The position numbers were made by a program, and so were the translations under genes. Source: Cupriavidus sp. EM10 (GTDB lineage: Bacteria; Pseudomonadota; Gammaproteobacteria; Burkholderiales; Burkholderiaceae). Taken from it: a stretch of 64,000 bases of DNA. The stretch covers positions 1,178,001-1,242,000 of the forward strand of contig NZ_CP076061.1 of NCBI RefSeq assembly GCF_018729255.1. Reading direction: 5' to 3'. Shown here piece after piece: positions 29,401 through 37,756 of this stretch (within the stretch, counting starts at the first letter, position 1; every line of letters starts with the position of its first letter). The notes under the pieces were generated by a model. It searched no databases and was not told the DNA's origin. It was given only the letters and a program-made list of their open reading frames with translations.

Positions 29401-29802
29401 ATGAACAAGCGCCCCCTGTATCTCTCCCTCCTTGTTGCCGGCGCCGCCGCGGTGGCCACTTCCACCGCCGCCATGGCGCGCGTCGATGTCGGCGTGAGTC
29501 TTGGCGTGCCCGTCGCGCCGGCACCCGTCGTCGTGGCGCCCGCCCCGGTCTACGTGCAGCCCCAGCCCGTCTATGTGGCGCCGCCGCCCCCGCCCGTGGT
29601 CTATCGTCCGGCTCCGCCCGTGGTGGTGGCCCGCCGCCCGCCGTGGTGATCGGCTGGCACAACGATCGCTATTGGGACGGCCGCCGCTGGTACGACCGCC
29701 GCGAATATCACGCCTGGCACGACCATGGCCGGGGCCCGGACCACTATCGTGGCGACTACCGGGCGACTACCGGGGCGACTACCGGGTGACTACCGCCGCT
29801 GA
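29401..29802 (+). CDS. Exported Pro/Val-rich protein with a C-terminal GDYR repeat tail
   Basis: About 134 residues when three single G losses (near 29640, 29761 and 29784) are restored. A signal peptide (MNKRPLYLSLLVAGAAAVAT, ending AAMA) is followed by a Pro/Val tract (PAPVVVAPAPVYVQPQPVYV), a YXXW-type segment (RYWDGRRWYDRREYHAWHDH) and a tail of four GDYR units ending in R-stop. Similar exported proteins are common in this group and are of unknown function. The repeat is where two of the three breaks fall. Confidence 0.65.
29751..29796 (+). repeat. 12-bp tandem repeat coding for GDYR (x4)
   Basis: Four copies of the unit GGCGACTACCGG (the last GGTGACTACCGC) when two missing bases are allowed. 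They encode RGDYRGDYRGDYRGDYRR at the protein C-terminus. Imperfect length of two copies is probably sequence error. Confidence 0.8.
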
Positions 29803-29825
29803 TCGACGGTACTAGCCGCGTCGCA

Positions 29826-30736
29826 TCACGGCCGGGCCACGGCCGGCGCAGGCGCCGGCGTGGCAGGCCGCAGCACCAGCCAGACCGCCGCGCCGATCAG
29901 CAGCATGCCGGCCGCATGGGCCCACGACAGCGTCTCGCCCAGGAACATCCAGCCCCAGACAATGCCGAAGGGCGGGATCAGGAACGTCACGGTCAGCGAC
30001 CGCACCGGGCCCAGGTCGGCGATCAGCTTGAAATACAGCACGTAGGCAATGGCGGTGCAGAACATGCCCAGGCCCAGCATCGCGGCCCAGATGCCCAGCC
30101 CGGTGGCCGGCAGCGTGTTCTCGCGGATCAGCGCCGCCGCGCTGAACGGCAACAGGAACAGCGTGGCGCCCACCAGGCTGCCACCCGCCACGAGCCGGCT
30201 ATCGAGGCCGCCGCGCGCCGTGATCCAGCGTCGCGTCAGGAATCCCGCAAGCCCGTAGCACGACGTGGCCACCAGGCACGCCAGTGCACCCAGCAGTACA
30301 TTGTGCGAAAAGACCACGGGCCCGGTGCGCGTCAGCACCGCCACCCCGGCCAGGCCGAGCACCACCCCGGCCGCCTTGGCACGCGTCAGCCGCTCGGCAA
30401 AGAACAGCGACCCGATCAGCACGCCCATCAGCGGCGTCATGGCGTTGAAGATGGCCGAGTAGCCGGCGGGCAGCCACAGCGCGGCCACCGAATACATCAC
30501 GAAAGGGATGCCGGAATTGATGATGCCCAGCATGACCACGGCAGGCCATTTGCCCTGCATGTCCCATTTGAGCCCGAGCATGGGCAGGCAGGCCGCCAGC
30601 GTCACGGCACCGATCAGCACGCGGAAGAATGCTGTGGGCAACGGCCCCAGCACGGGGGCCGCAAGGCGGATAAACAGGAAGCTGGCTCCCAGATGGCGGA
30701 AAGCAGCAGCAGGCGAAACAGATCGGCGGGCTTCAT
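29826..30736 (-). CDS. EamA/DMT-family permease
   Basis: About 303 residues. The start MKPADLFRLLLLSAIWGASF at 30736 and LPTAFFRVLIGAVTLAACLP are typical of the ten-helix EamA exporters; FLIPPFGIVWGWMFLGETLS is the usual ninth-helix region. One G is missing near 30690 (SAIWG to ASFLFIRLAAPV). The substrate is unknown. It is not closely similar to the EamA permease at 10 kb. Confidence 0.85.
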
Positions 30737-31049
30737 CGGTTCAGTTGGGGCAATGATAGGGTTCAGGGTCGGCAAACCGTTGCACTTCTGCGACAAATGC
30801 TGCACGTGATGCACTTGCGTAGCGGTTTGGCAGCAAATCATGCGGGGTATTTCAGCGCAAATCTGCGTCCATGGCTGGCTGGAAGCGGACATGCGCCAAG
30901 GAACGGCGGATACGACGAAGTGACGAAAACGATGACAAAATGCGCACAAAAAGAGGGCATATTCGATGAATGTTGCAATCCCGCCGCAATATCGCTTTCG
31001 AACGCCTTACGGGCTCACCCCCCGGAGGTAGGGGGACTTACCACAGCAC

Positions 31050-31079
31050 GTGACATCGCGTATTCAGTTCCATTAAAAT
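31050..31079 (+). promoter_or_regulatory. Sigma70-like promoter candidate
   Basis: GTGACA (31050-31055) and TAAAAT (31074-31079) are 18 bp apart, close to the -35 and -10 consensus. It would start transcription near 31086, just ahead of an isolated terminator. Confidence 0.5.
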
Positions 31080-31085
31080 CTGCCC

Positions 31086-31157
31086 TGCGCCAGAGTTAAT
31101 TGACCCCTCCGACGCATTCCCGACAAGCCGCCAGGCAACCCTGGCGGCTTCTTTTTT
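31086..31157 (+). ncRNA. Candidate small RNA of about 70 nt
   Basis: A promoter-like pair lies directly upstream, and the region ends in a terminator with an 11 bp stem (AAGCCGCCAGG-CAAC-CCTGGCGGCTT, 31125-31150) followed by CTTTTTTT. No open frame fits. The single-stranded part contains GACCCCTCC, which could pair with Shine-Dalgarno sequences. No match to a named RNA family is claimed. Confidence 0.45.
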
Positions 31158-31158
31158 T
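31125..31158 (+). terminator. Strong Rho-independent terminator without an upstream gene
   Basis: An 11 bp perfect stem with a CAAC loop and a run of seven T (31152-31158). The nearest plus-strand gene upstream is more than 1 kb away, so it should end a short RNA. Confidence 0.85.
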
Positions 31159-31277
31159 CTGGCATCGGGAATCGAATCACGTATCGTACGACTACGGAGC
31201 GTGCAAGGGGATGGGGCGCATCGTGCACGTTGCATTCTCGCGTCAACCGCCGCCCCGGGTTTTGCGTTGCCTGCCAC

Positions 31278-31607
31278 ATGAAACGACAGTTCCTCGGCTT
31301 GCTAGCCCGCGTCTACGTCATGCAATTCGCCATGGAGGTGCCCGCCACCGTGGCCATGCTTGCAGAAATGCTCATGGAATACGGATTCCAGGTGGACATC
31401 GGCACGGTACGACCTCTGCTGCGCGCGCTGCAGATGGAAGGCTATCTCGAAAGCGTCCTGCGCGATGGCATCGGGCGCGTCTACCTGCTGACCGAGCAGG
31501 GCCGCGAGGAACTGGCGAGCAGCCGTTCACGCATCGACGACCTGTATCGCCGCCTGCACAACCCCACGGGGCTCGGAGAACCGGCCACCGTCACCTCGAA
31601 TACCTGA
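31278..31607 (+). CDS. PadR-like winged-helix regulator
   Basis: 109 residues from the ATG at 31278 (MKRQFLGLLARVYVMQFAME); a longer start at 31230 adds a Cys/Arg-rich stretch that looks non-coding. The winged-helix pattern VRPLLRALQMEGYLESVL, then GRVYLLTEQGREELASSR, is like PadR-family regulators. It is short, lacking the long C-terminal dimerisation helix of larger members. Terminators lie on both sides, so it is a single-gene unit; its target is unknown. Confidence 0.72.
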   Translation: MKRQFLGLLARVYVMQFAMEVPATVAMLAEMLMEYGFQVDIGTVRPLLRALQMEGYLESVLRDGIGRVYLLTEQGREELASSRSRIDDLYRRLHNPTGLGEPATVTSNT

Positions 31608-31635
31608 GTGAACACCTGAGCGCCCCCGCTCGTGC

Positions 31636-31682
31636 GAAACCCGGCCCGGCGCCAAGAACGCGCCAGCCGGGTTTCTTTTTTG
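31636..31682 (+). terminator. Rho-independent terminator after the PadR-like gene
   Basis: Stem GAAACCCGGC (31636-31645) pairs with GCCGGGTTTC (31666-31675), followed by TTTTTT. It lies 28 bp after the stop codon. Confidence 0.88.
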
Positions 31683-31686
31683 CCGG

Positions 31687-31705
31687 AGCGTACCCGTTTC
31701 TGCGT
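31687..31705 (+). repeat. Dispersed GCGTACCCGTTTCTGCGT motif, copy 1
   Basis: This 18-base motif recurs twice upstream of the D-2-hydroxyacid dehydrogenase (62721-62741 and 62764-62784). Here it lies between the PadR-like gene terminator and the end of the 54-residue minus-strand gene. Confidence 0.7.
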
Positions 31706-31725
31706 GCCTTCTGCCGGCTGAAGCG

Positions 31726-31890
31726 TCAGCCCAGCAGCGCCACGCAGCAGACGAACGACAGCCACAGGTGGCGTCGGTCCGACGCTGCCATGCGTTGCAT
31801 CTCGAAGCGCTCAAGCCTTGCGCGATGCGGCATGACGCGTGCCACCGCGCGACCCATGGCAGCCATCCTGCCCAGCGTCTTTCTCATCAT
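31726..31890 (-). CDS. Small basic membrane-associated protein, 54 residues
   Basis: A short frame with GAGGGG 5 bp before its ATG. The N-terminal 40 residues are Arg/Met-rich (MMRKTLGRMAAMGRAVARVM), and the end is a short hydrophobic helix (LWLSFVCCVALLG). No homologue is recognised. The RBS, intact frame and codon choice favour a real gene; the function cannot be said. Confidence 0.5.
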   Translation of the reverse strand: MMRKTLGRMAAMGRAVARVMPHRARLERFEMQRMAASDRRHLWLSFVCCVALLG

Positions 31891-32080
31891 GGCGACCCCT
31901 CCTCATGGCTGGCGGACTGTCATGCCGATGCTGTGCCCGCCTGCTGCCCATGGAATACCTTGTTGACGCATTATTGGCGATTTTGCGACCTGCAATGCCC
32001 CGAGGTAATCGGGCTTTTGGCCGCAAGCGAGCCGATTGAACGCGTGGCACGGCGGCGGCGATGACGCTGACACGGAAAGT

Positions 32081-34117
32081 TCACGCAGCGTCGGCAAAGC
32101 CCTTTCCGCCCAGCAGAATCTCGCGCAGCGCTTCCAGGCCCACAGGCTGGCAGAACAGGTAGCCCTGCACCGCGTCGCAACCTTCGCCGCGCAGGAACTC
32201 GAACTGCGCCTTCGATTCCACGCCCTCCGCAACCACCTGCAGGTGCAGCTGATGCCCCAGCGCGATGATCGCGGCGGCCACGGCGCGGTCGTGCCCCGGC
32301 ATGGCCAGGTCGTCGACAAACGACTTGTCGATCTTCAGCTTGCTGATCGGCAGGCGCGTCAGGTAGCCCAGGCCCGAATAGCCGGTGCCGAAGTCGTCGA
32401 TCGACACGCCCACGCCCATCTGGCGCACGCGGCGAAACGTCTCGACGGTCTTCTCGCCGCCATCCACCAGGATGCCCTCGGTCACTTCGATCGTCAGGCT
32501 GGCGGCCGGCAGGTCGGCGGCCTCCAGGCATTGCGCCACGGTCTCGTGGAAATTGGCCTGCCGCAGCTGCAGCGGCGAGATATTCACGGCCACGTCGATG
32601 TCGAGTTCCAGCTCGCGCCGCAGCAACTGGATCTCGCGGCACGCGGTGGCCAGCGTCCACGCGCCCAGTTCGCCGATCAGCCCGCATTGCTCGGCCACGG
32701 GGATGAACTCGGCGGGCCGCATCAGGCCGCGTTCGGGGGTTTCCCAGGCGATCAGCGCTTCCACGCCCACCACGGCCAGCGTGGCGACATCGACGATGGG
32801 CTGGTAGCGCAGCCGGAATTCCCGCTCGGCCAGGGCGCGGCGCAGCAGGGCCTCGATGGTGAAGCGGGCCAGCGACGCCTGGGCCATTTCCGTGGCAAAG
32901 CGGCGCAGCTGCGCGCGGCCGTCCTGCTTGGCGGCGTACATCGCCGAATCGGCCGACTTCATCAGGTTGGTCAGCGTATCGCCATCGTCCGGATAGACGG
33001 CCATGCCCAGCGATGGCGTCACGCGCAGCGACTGCCCGGCGATCTGCAACTCTTCCGAAACCCGCGCAAGGATCTTGGCGGCCGTCAGCTCGGCTTCGCT
33101 GTCATGGCGCAGACCGCCCAGGACCACGGCGAACTCGTCGCCGCCCATCCGGGCCACCACGTCGCGCGGGCGCACGGCGCCGCGGATGCGGTCGGCGATG
33201 GTGCGCAGCACGTCGTCGCCCACCGGATGGCCCAGCGTTTCGTTGATGTGCTTGAAGTGATCCAGGTCCAGCAGCAACAGGGCCACGCGATGGCCATGGC
33301 GGCGCGCGTCGGTCAGCACGGCCTCGGTGCGCGCGTTCAGTTCCGTGCGATTGGGCAGGCCGGTCAGCGCATCGTGCTGGGCCAGGTGACGGATGTACTC
33401 GTCCACCCGGCGGCGTTCGGTCAGGTCGTGGGCAATCGCCAGGAAGCCGCCTTCGGTGCTGCCATCGGCCAGTGCCGTCACGCTCAGGTGCACCGGCAGC
33501 CGCGAGCCGCCCTTGCGCAGGTAGGTCCAGTCGCGGCCGTCGGCCACGCCCAGGCGGGCCTTGGCCACCAGGGCCGGCAGCCCCGGCTCGATGGTCTCGC
33601 CAATCTCGTCGGACAGTTCGCGCGCATGCGCCGCCACTTCGTCGGCATCGTGCAGGCTGGCGTAGGGCATGCGGCCGACGAGTTCCGGCTCGGCGTACCA
33701 GAGCATGCGCTGCCCGGCGCGATTGATGCCGGTGACCATGCCGCCTGCATCGAACGTGATGACGCAGAACGGCGCGTGGTCCAGCAGACGTGCATAGCGC
33801 AGGCTGGCCGTCGCCGCGCTCTGTTCCGCGCGCGCCAGGCTTTCGCGCAGCCCCGCCGCCACCGCACTGCCGGCCCGGCCGGCAATCGATGCCTGCCGGC
33901 GGGCGTCGCGTCGTTCGCGTGCCAGCCGGAACGCCAGCCATGCCATCAGCCACGTGGCCAGCCCGCCCAGCAGCAGCACGCGCGTGCCGTAGTGGCCGGC
34001 GTGCGTGGCCTCGAAGCCGGGCCCTGTAGCCACCCACCAGGCGCCCGCCGTCAGCAGCACACCCCCTGCGGTAACCAGCAGCGAGACCACGACAGGGGAC
34101 AACAGGCGCAATTTCAT
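32081..34117 (-). CDS. PAS-GGDEF-EAL cyclic-di-GMP signalling protein
   Basis: 678 residues, intact. Two N-terminal membrane helices (LLSPVVVSLLVTAGGVLLTA and VLLLGGLATWLMAWLAFRLA), a PAS domain (about 110-230), then GGDEF (ARMGGDEFAVVLGG) with an RxxD inhibitory site (RPRD) five residues before it, then EAL (VEALIAWETPERG). The EAL catalytic set is present: NISP, EVTEG, DDFGTGYSGLG, KIDKSFV, AEGVES. Both activities could be active. It is divergent from a second GGDEF gene. Confidence 0.93.
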   Translation of the reverse strand: MKLRLLSPVVVSLLVTAGGVLLTAGAWWVATGPGFEATHAGHYGTRVLLLGGLATWLMAWLAFRLARERRDARRQASIAGRAGSAVAAGLRESLARAEQSAATASLRYARLLDHAPFCVITFDAGGMVTGINRAGQRMLWYAEPELVGRMPYASLHDADEVAAHARELSDEIGETIEPGLPALVAKARLGVADGRDWTYLRKGGSRLPVHLSVTALADGSTEGGFLAIAHDLTERRRVDEYIRHLAQHDALTGLPNRTELNARTEAVLTDARRHGHRVALLLLDLDHFKHINETLGHPVGDDVLRTIADRIRGAVRPRDVVARMGGDEFAVVLGGLRHDSEAELTAAKILARVSEELQIAGQSLRVTPSLGMAVYPDDGDTLTNLMKSADSAMYAAKQDGRAQLRRFATEMAQASLARFTIEALLRRALAEREFRLRYQPIVDVATLAVVGVEALIAWETPERGLMRPAEFIPVAEQCGLIGELGAWTLATACREIQLLRRELELDIDVAVNISPLQLRQANFHETVAQCLEAADLPAASLTIEVTEGILVDGGEKTVETFRRVRQMGVGVSIDDFGTGYSGLGYLTRLPISKLKIDKSFVDDLAMPGHDRAVAAAIIALGHQLHLQVVAEGVESKAQFEFLRGEGCDAVQGYLFCQPVGLEALREILLGGKGFADAA

Positions 34118-34519
34118 GAAAGCGATGGGAGATTCGGGGTGTCCGGCGCGCGGGGGCGTCCGGGCGCATACTTTTCGACGGGATGGCCCCGCCGCACTAT
34201 ACCCCGCCGGGGTACGCCCGCACAGTGGCGTAACCCACACATTGTTGCAAGCGTTTCAGGGCCGCTTTCCAGGCGCGCTGGCAACAGTGCGCCTGGGTTC
34301 TGCGGCGTTCTGCGGCCGCTGTCAAACCCGGATTGCCCGGGCTGACCCAAACGGGTGTGCCGTGATACCTTTCGCCTGCCTCGTCAGACCCCGCGACGGA
34401 CCGTACCGTGCCGAGTGACTTTTCAGACGCTGCGTCCTCCGGACGCCAGACGCTCCCGCGCCGACATCCCGCTTTTAGCTCGCTTTCGCCCCCTTCCGCT
34501 CCGGCTTCGTCGTCGACCC
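34118..34519. other. Intergenic region between divergent cyclic-di-GMP genes
   Basis: 402 bp. No protein gene, RNA or terminator was recognised. It should hold the promoters of both signalling genes; no clear regulator site was seen. Confidence 0.3.
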
Positions 34520-36508
34520 ATGCCCCGTTTCCTGCCATCGCTCAAGGCGCGCATCGCGCTGATCACCACGGTGCTTGCCGCCGTGCTGGGCAGCGGCATC
34601 GTGCTGGGATCGCTCTACTACGCGCACCGCGACCTGGAGGATGTGCTGCAGAACCAGCAGGACTCGATCGTCAAGCTGTCGGTGGACCAGCTGGACACGG
34701 CCATGGAAGACCGCATCGTGATGCTGACGCATCTGGCGCCGCAGTTGAGCGCGACGCTGGCCGCCGCGCCCGGCCTTTCGCCCGACGCGCTGCGCCAGCG
34801 CCTGAAGGACGAGGTGACGCGGATCGTGCCGGTGCCCGATGCGTTCGACGCCGTGCTGGTGGCCGACGCCAACGGCAGCCTGCTCAACATGGCCGGGACG
34901 GCGCCGGCCGACATCAGCGACCGCGCCTACTTTCGCGAGGCCGCGCGCACGCGCAACGTGGTGGTGGCGGCCCCGCTGCGGGCTCGCACGGACGGATCGA
35001 TGGGCGCGCTGCTGGCGGTGCCGATCCTGTCGCCATCGGGCACGTTCCTGGGCCTGGCCGCCGGCTGGCTTAACCTGGGACACCCGAACTTCCTGGTGGA
35101 AATCGGCCATAGCCGGCTTGGGATCACAGGCTTCTACTGCCTTGTGTCGGCCGGCGCGGCGCCCGTGTACATCCAGCATCCCGACCCCGCCCAGGACAAC
35201 CAGCCGGCCAGCGCCACCGGCAATACCTGCGGCGTCGACGACCACGCCGCGACGCTGGAATTCCTGATGCCCACGCGCCCCGTCATCGCCCGTCGCCTCA
35301 TGGCCACCACGGGATGGGAACTGGTGGCCGTGCTGCCCGCGCACGAAGCCTACGCGCCCCTGCGCCAGATGCAGCGGCGTTTCCTGATGATGGCGGGCAT
35401 CGTGCTGGTGGTGGTGGCCCTGCTGATCTGGCTGGCGGTGCGGCGACTGCTGACGCCTCTGTCGCGGCTGCTCCAGGTGGTGCGCGACAGCACCAGCGAC
35501 GTCGACGCCTTCGAACGGCTGCCCCAGCGGCCCCAGCGCGACGAAATCGGCGATGTCACGCGCGCGTTCATCCGCCTGATGCGCGACGTGCGCCAGCGCG
35601 GGCAGCAACTGGCGCGCAGCGAACGCCGGCTGCGCGCCGTGACCGACACCCTGCCCGCGCTGCTGGCCTTTGTCGACAACGACGAGCGCTACGTCTTCAA
35701 CAACGCCGCCTATGAAGGCGCGTTCGGCATGTCGGTCGACCAGATCCGGGGCATGACGATGCGCGAACTGCTGGGCGAGGAACGCTACCTGCGCGCGCGC
35801 CCCTATCTGCAGCAGGCGCTGGCGGGCAGCGTGGTCAGCTTCGAAGGCGAGTACGCGTTTCCGCACCATCACTGGATGGAAACCACCTATCGCCCCGAAT
35901 GGAGCGAGGACGGCAAGCAGGTGGTGGGCGTGCATATCCACGTGCTGGATATCACGCAGCGCAAGCTGGAGACGCAGCGGCTATCGCATTTGTCGCGTAC
36001 CGATCACCTGACCCAGCTCTCGAACCGAAGCGCGTTTGAAACGCATCTGCGCGAAGCCATGGCCCAAAGCCGGCACGAGAATCGTCTGATGGCGCTGCTC
36101 TACCTGGACATGGACCGCTTCAAGGCCGTCAACGACATCCACGGCCACGCCACCGGCGACCTGCTGTTGCAGTCGTTTGCATTGCGGCTGCGCCGCTGCG
36201 TGCGCGGCCAGGACCATGTGGCGCGCCTGGGCGGCGACGAATTCGCGGTGATCCTGCAGGACATCGACACCCCGGCGGTGGCGCGGCGCGTGGCCGAGGC
36301 CATCCTGGAATCGGTGGGCCGGCAGTTCTATTTCGATGGGGTGGTGACCGATGTGGATGTCAGCATCGGCGTGGCGCTGTATCGCGGCGCGCCGCTCAGC
36401 GAGGAAGCGTTGATGCGCATGGCCGACGTGCTGCTGTACCGGGCCAAGGCGCTAGGCCGCGGCCGCTACGAGATCGGCCCGGCGGAACTGCTGGCCGTGG
36501 AGGCCTGA
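34520..36508 (+). CDS. Cache-HAMP-PAS-GGDEF diguanylate cyclase
   Basis: 662 residues, intact. The first membrane helix (ITTVLAAVLGSGIVLGSLYY) is followed by a periplasmic Cache-like sensor (about 45-285), a second helix (FLMMAGIVLVVVALLIWLAV), HAMP, PAS (RAVTDTLPALLAFVDNDERY) and GGDEF (ARLGGDEFAVILQD). The I-site RGQD lies five residues upstream. It should make c-di-GMP in response to a periplasmic signal. It is divergent from the GGDEF-EAL protein; the two could set opposing local levels. Confidence 0.93.
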   Translation: MPRFLPSLKARIALITTVLAAVLGSGIVLGSLYYAHRDLEDVLQNQQDSIVKLSVDQLDTAMEDRIVMLTHLAPQLSATLAAAPGLSPDALRQRLKDEVTRIVPVPDAFDAVLVADANGSLLNMAGTAPADISDRAYFREAARTRNVVVAAPLRARTDGSMGALLAVPILSPSGTFLGLAAGWLNLGHPNFLVEIGHSRLGITGFYCLVSAGAAPVYIQHPDPAQDNQPASATGNTCGVDDHAATLEFLMPTRPVIARRLMATTGWELVAVLPAHEAYAPLRQMQRRFLMMAGIVLVVVALLIWLAVRRLLTPLSRLLQVVRDSTSDVDAFERLPQRPQRDEIGDVTRAFIRLMRDVRQRGQQLARSERRLRAVTDTLPALLAFVDNDERYVFNNAAYEGAFGMSVDQIRGMTMRELLGEERYLRARPYLQQALAGSVVSFEGEYAFPHHHWMETTYRPEWSEDGKQVVGVHIHVLDITQRKLETQRLSHLSRTDHLTQLSNRSAFETHLREAMAQSRHENRLMALLYLDMDRFKAVNDIHGHATGDLLLQSFALRLRRCVRGQDHVARLGGDEFAVILQDIDTPAVARRVAEAILESVGRQFYFDGVVTDVDVSIGVALYRGAPLSEEALMRMADVLLYRAKALGRGRYEIGPAELLAVEA

Positions 36509-36567
36509 CCTGTCTCCGATGCAGGCGGGCGGCAACTTTCGGCGCTGAAAGCCGCCGCCGGGTCCGG

Positions 36568-36939
36568 TCAGTGTTTGGTGGATTCGTCGGATGCATCCGA
36601 CGCCTGCGGGGCATCCGCATCGAACGGCACGTGGCGGCCGTCGGCCGACTGGTAACCGAGCTTGGCGTTCTCGCCCATCATCCGTTCGTAGGCGAGCATC
36701 GCCTCGGCCACGGCCTTCGATTCGCCGCGGAACACCACCACGTCGTTGCCGCAGTTCGGGCACTGGCCGCCGAACACGGCGTCGATGCCTTGCAGCCCCG
36801 GAGCGGGAATGGCATCGAAGTTGGTGAAAGCGGTCTTGCATGAGCCGCAGACCAGTTGTGCAGGCCGCAGCGCGTCGATGCGTGCCTGTGCCTGCTGCGC
36901 CCGTTCCTCGGGCGTACCCCGCCGTTTTGCCTCACCCAT
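36568..36939 (-). CDS. Small zinc-ribbon protein
   Basis: 123 residues, intact. Two CxxC pairs (VCGSCKTAF and QCPNCGNDV) form a zinc ribbon around residue 31-65; the N-terminus MGEAKRRGTPEERAQQAQAR is highly charged. It is not a known enzyme. MGEAKRR openings occur in several small uncharacterised proteins of this group. A nucleic-acid or protein-binding role is possible but unproven. Confidence 0.65.
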   Translation of the reverse strand: MGEAKRRGTPEERAQQAQARIDALRPAQLVCGSCKTAFTNFDAIPAPGLQGIDAVFGGQCPNCGNDVVVFRGESKAVAEAMLAYERMMGENAKLGYQSADGRHVPFDADAPQASDASDESTKH

Positions 36940-37150
36940 GATGCTGTCCTTTCACTGGCGGATTCTGTCAATGACTGCCTTCTGCACGCTTCGTCGGCCT
37001 TCCTCCGCTTGCGGCGTCAGATCATGACCATCACAAAAACGATGCAGAGGCGGCCATTGTAGAACAGTCCGGCGGCCTGGCCGTGAACGGGCGTATCAGG
37101 CAGGGGCACCAGCCAATGGCCCGGCATGGACGCCACACGCCTGCTATTGT

Positions 37151-37176
37151 GGATAACGGTTGCCTACCCCTTATCC
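37151..37176. promoter_or_regulatory. Dyad upstream of the cysteine-rich four-helix protein
   Basis: GGATAA (37151-37156) and TTATCC (37171-37176) are inverted with a 14 bp spacer, just before AGGAGG and the start codon at 37192. It could be an operator for a metal-responsive regulator; none is encoded nearby. Confidence 0.45.
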
Positions 37177-37191
37177 CCTAGGAGGACACCG

Positions 37192-37542
37192 ATGATCCGA
37201 CCGAACGTGAAGGAAAACTTCAACCGCTACGCCGACTGCATCGCCGCATGCAACGCCGCTGCCGCGGCCTGCCTGAAATGTGCCGCCGCGTGCCTGGAAG
37301 AGCCCGACACGAAGAAAATGACCCGCTGCATCGCGCTGGACATGGACTGCGCAGGCATTGCCAACCTGGCTGCGTCATACATGCTGCGCAACAGCGAATT
37401 CGCCCCGCTGGTCTGCGAGGATTGCGCCGAAGTGTGCAAGTGGTGCGCCGAGGAATGCGAGCGGCACGACCATTGGCACTGTCAGGAATGTGCCAAGGCC
37501 TGCGCCGCCTGCATGGAAATGTGCCTGAAGATGACTGCCTGA
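37192..37542 (+). CDS. DUF326 cysteine-rich four-helix protein (copper storage type)
   Basis: 116 residues, intact. Cys residues recur every three to four positions along helices: ADCIAACNAAAAACLKCAAA, VCEDCAEVCKWCAEEC and CQECAKACAACMEMC. This is the pattern of the Csp3-type copper storage proteins, which hold Cu(I) inside a four-helix bundle. There is no signal peptide, so it should act in the cytoplasm. A strong AGGAGG precedes the ATG at 37192. Copper binding is inferred from the family, not shown. Confidence 0.83.
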   Translation: MIRPNVKENFNRYADCIAACNAAAAACLKCAAACLEEPDTKKMTRCIALDMDCAGIANLAASYMLRNSEFAPLVCEDCAEVCKWCAEECERHDHWHCQECAKACAACMEMCLKMTA

Positions 37543-37756
37543 CCCCGCCGCCCGCGTTGATGGTGTCGATCGCATCGTAGATCGACGAGATCGACGAGAA
37601 TCGACGATTTGCGCGGGCATTTCGCCAGGCAACCGCCGCCGGCCGTGCCCGCAAGCACGCGCCGGCGGCAGGGCTATGCGGCGCATATGTCACCGGACGG
37701 CTATCCTCTAGGTCAGCTCAGATTCAGCTGTGATCTCTTCCTGAAGGAGTCAGTCC

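Larger units (their letters stand above)
30737..31277. other. Intergenic region with a candidate small-RNA gene
   Basis: 541 bp without a convincing protein gene. The 3' part has a promoter-like pair and a strong plus-strand terminator with no gene between (see the ncRNA entry). The 5' part, about 300 bp, shows nothing beyond the promoter region of the minus-strand permease. Confidence 0.4.

Noticed and set aside
30797..31099. Open frame of 100 codons in the intergenic region before the candidate small RNA
   Set aside because: No RBS, no domain and an odd composition; the promoter-like pair and terminator fit a non-coding RNA better.
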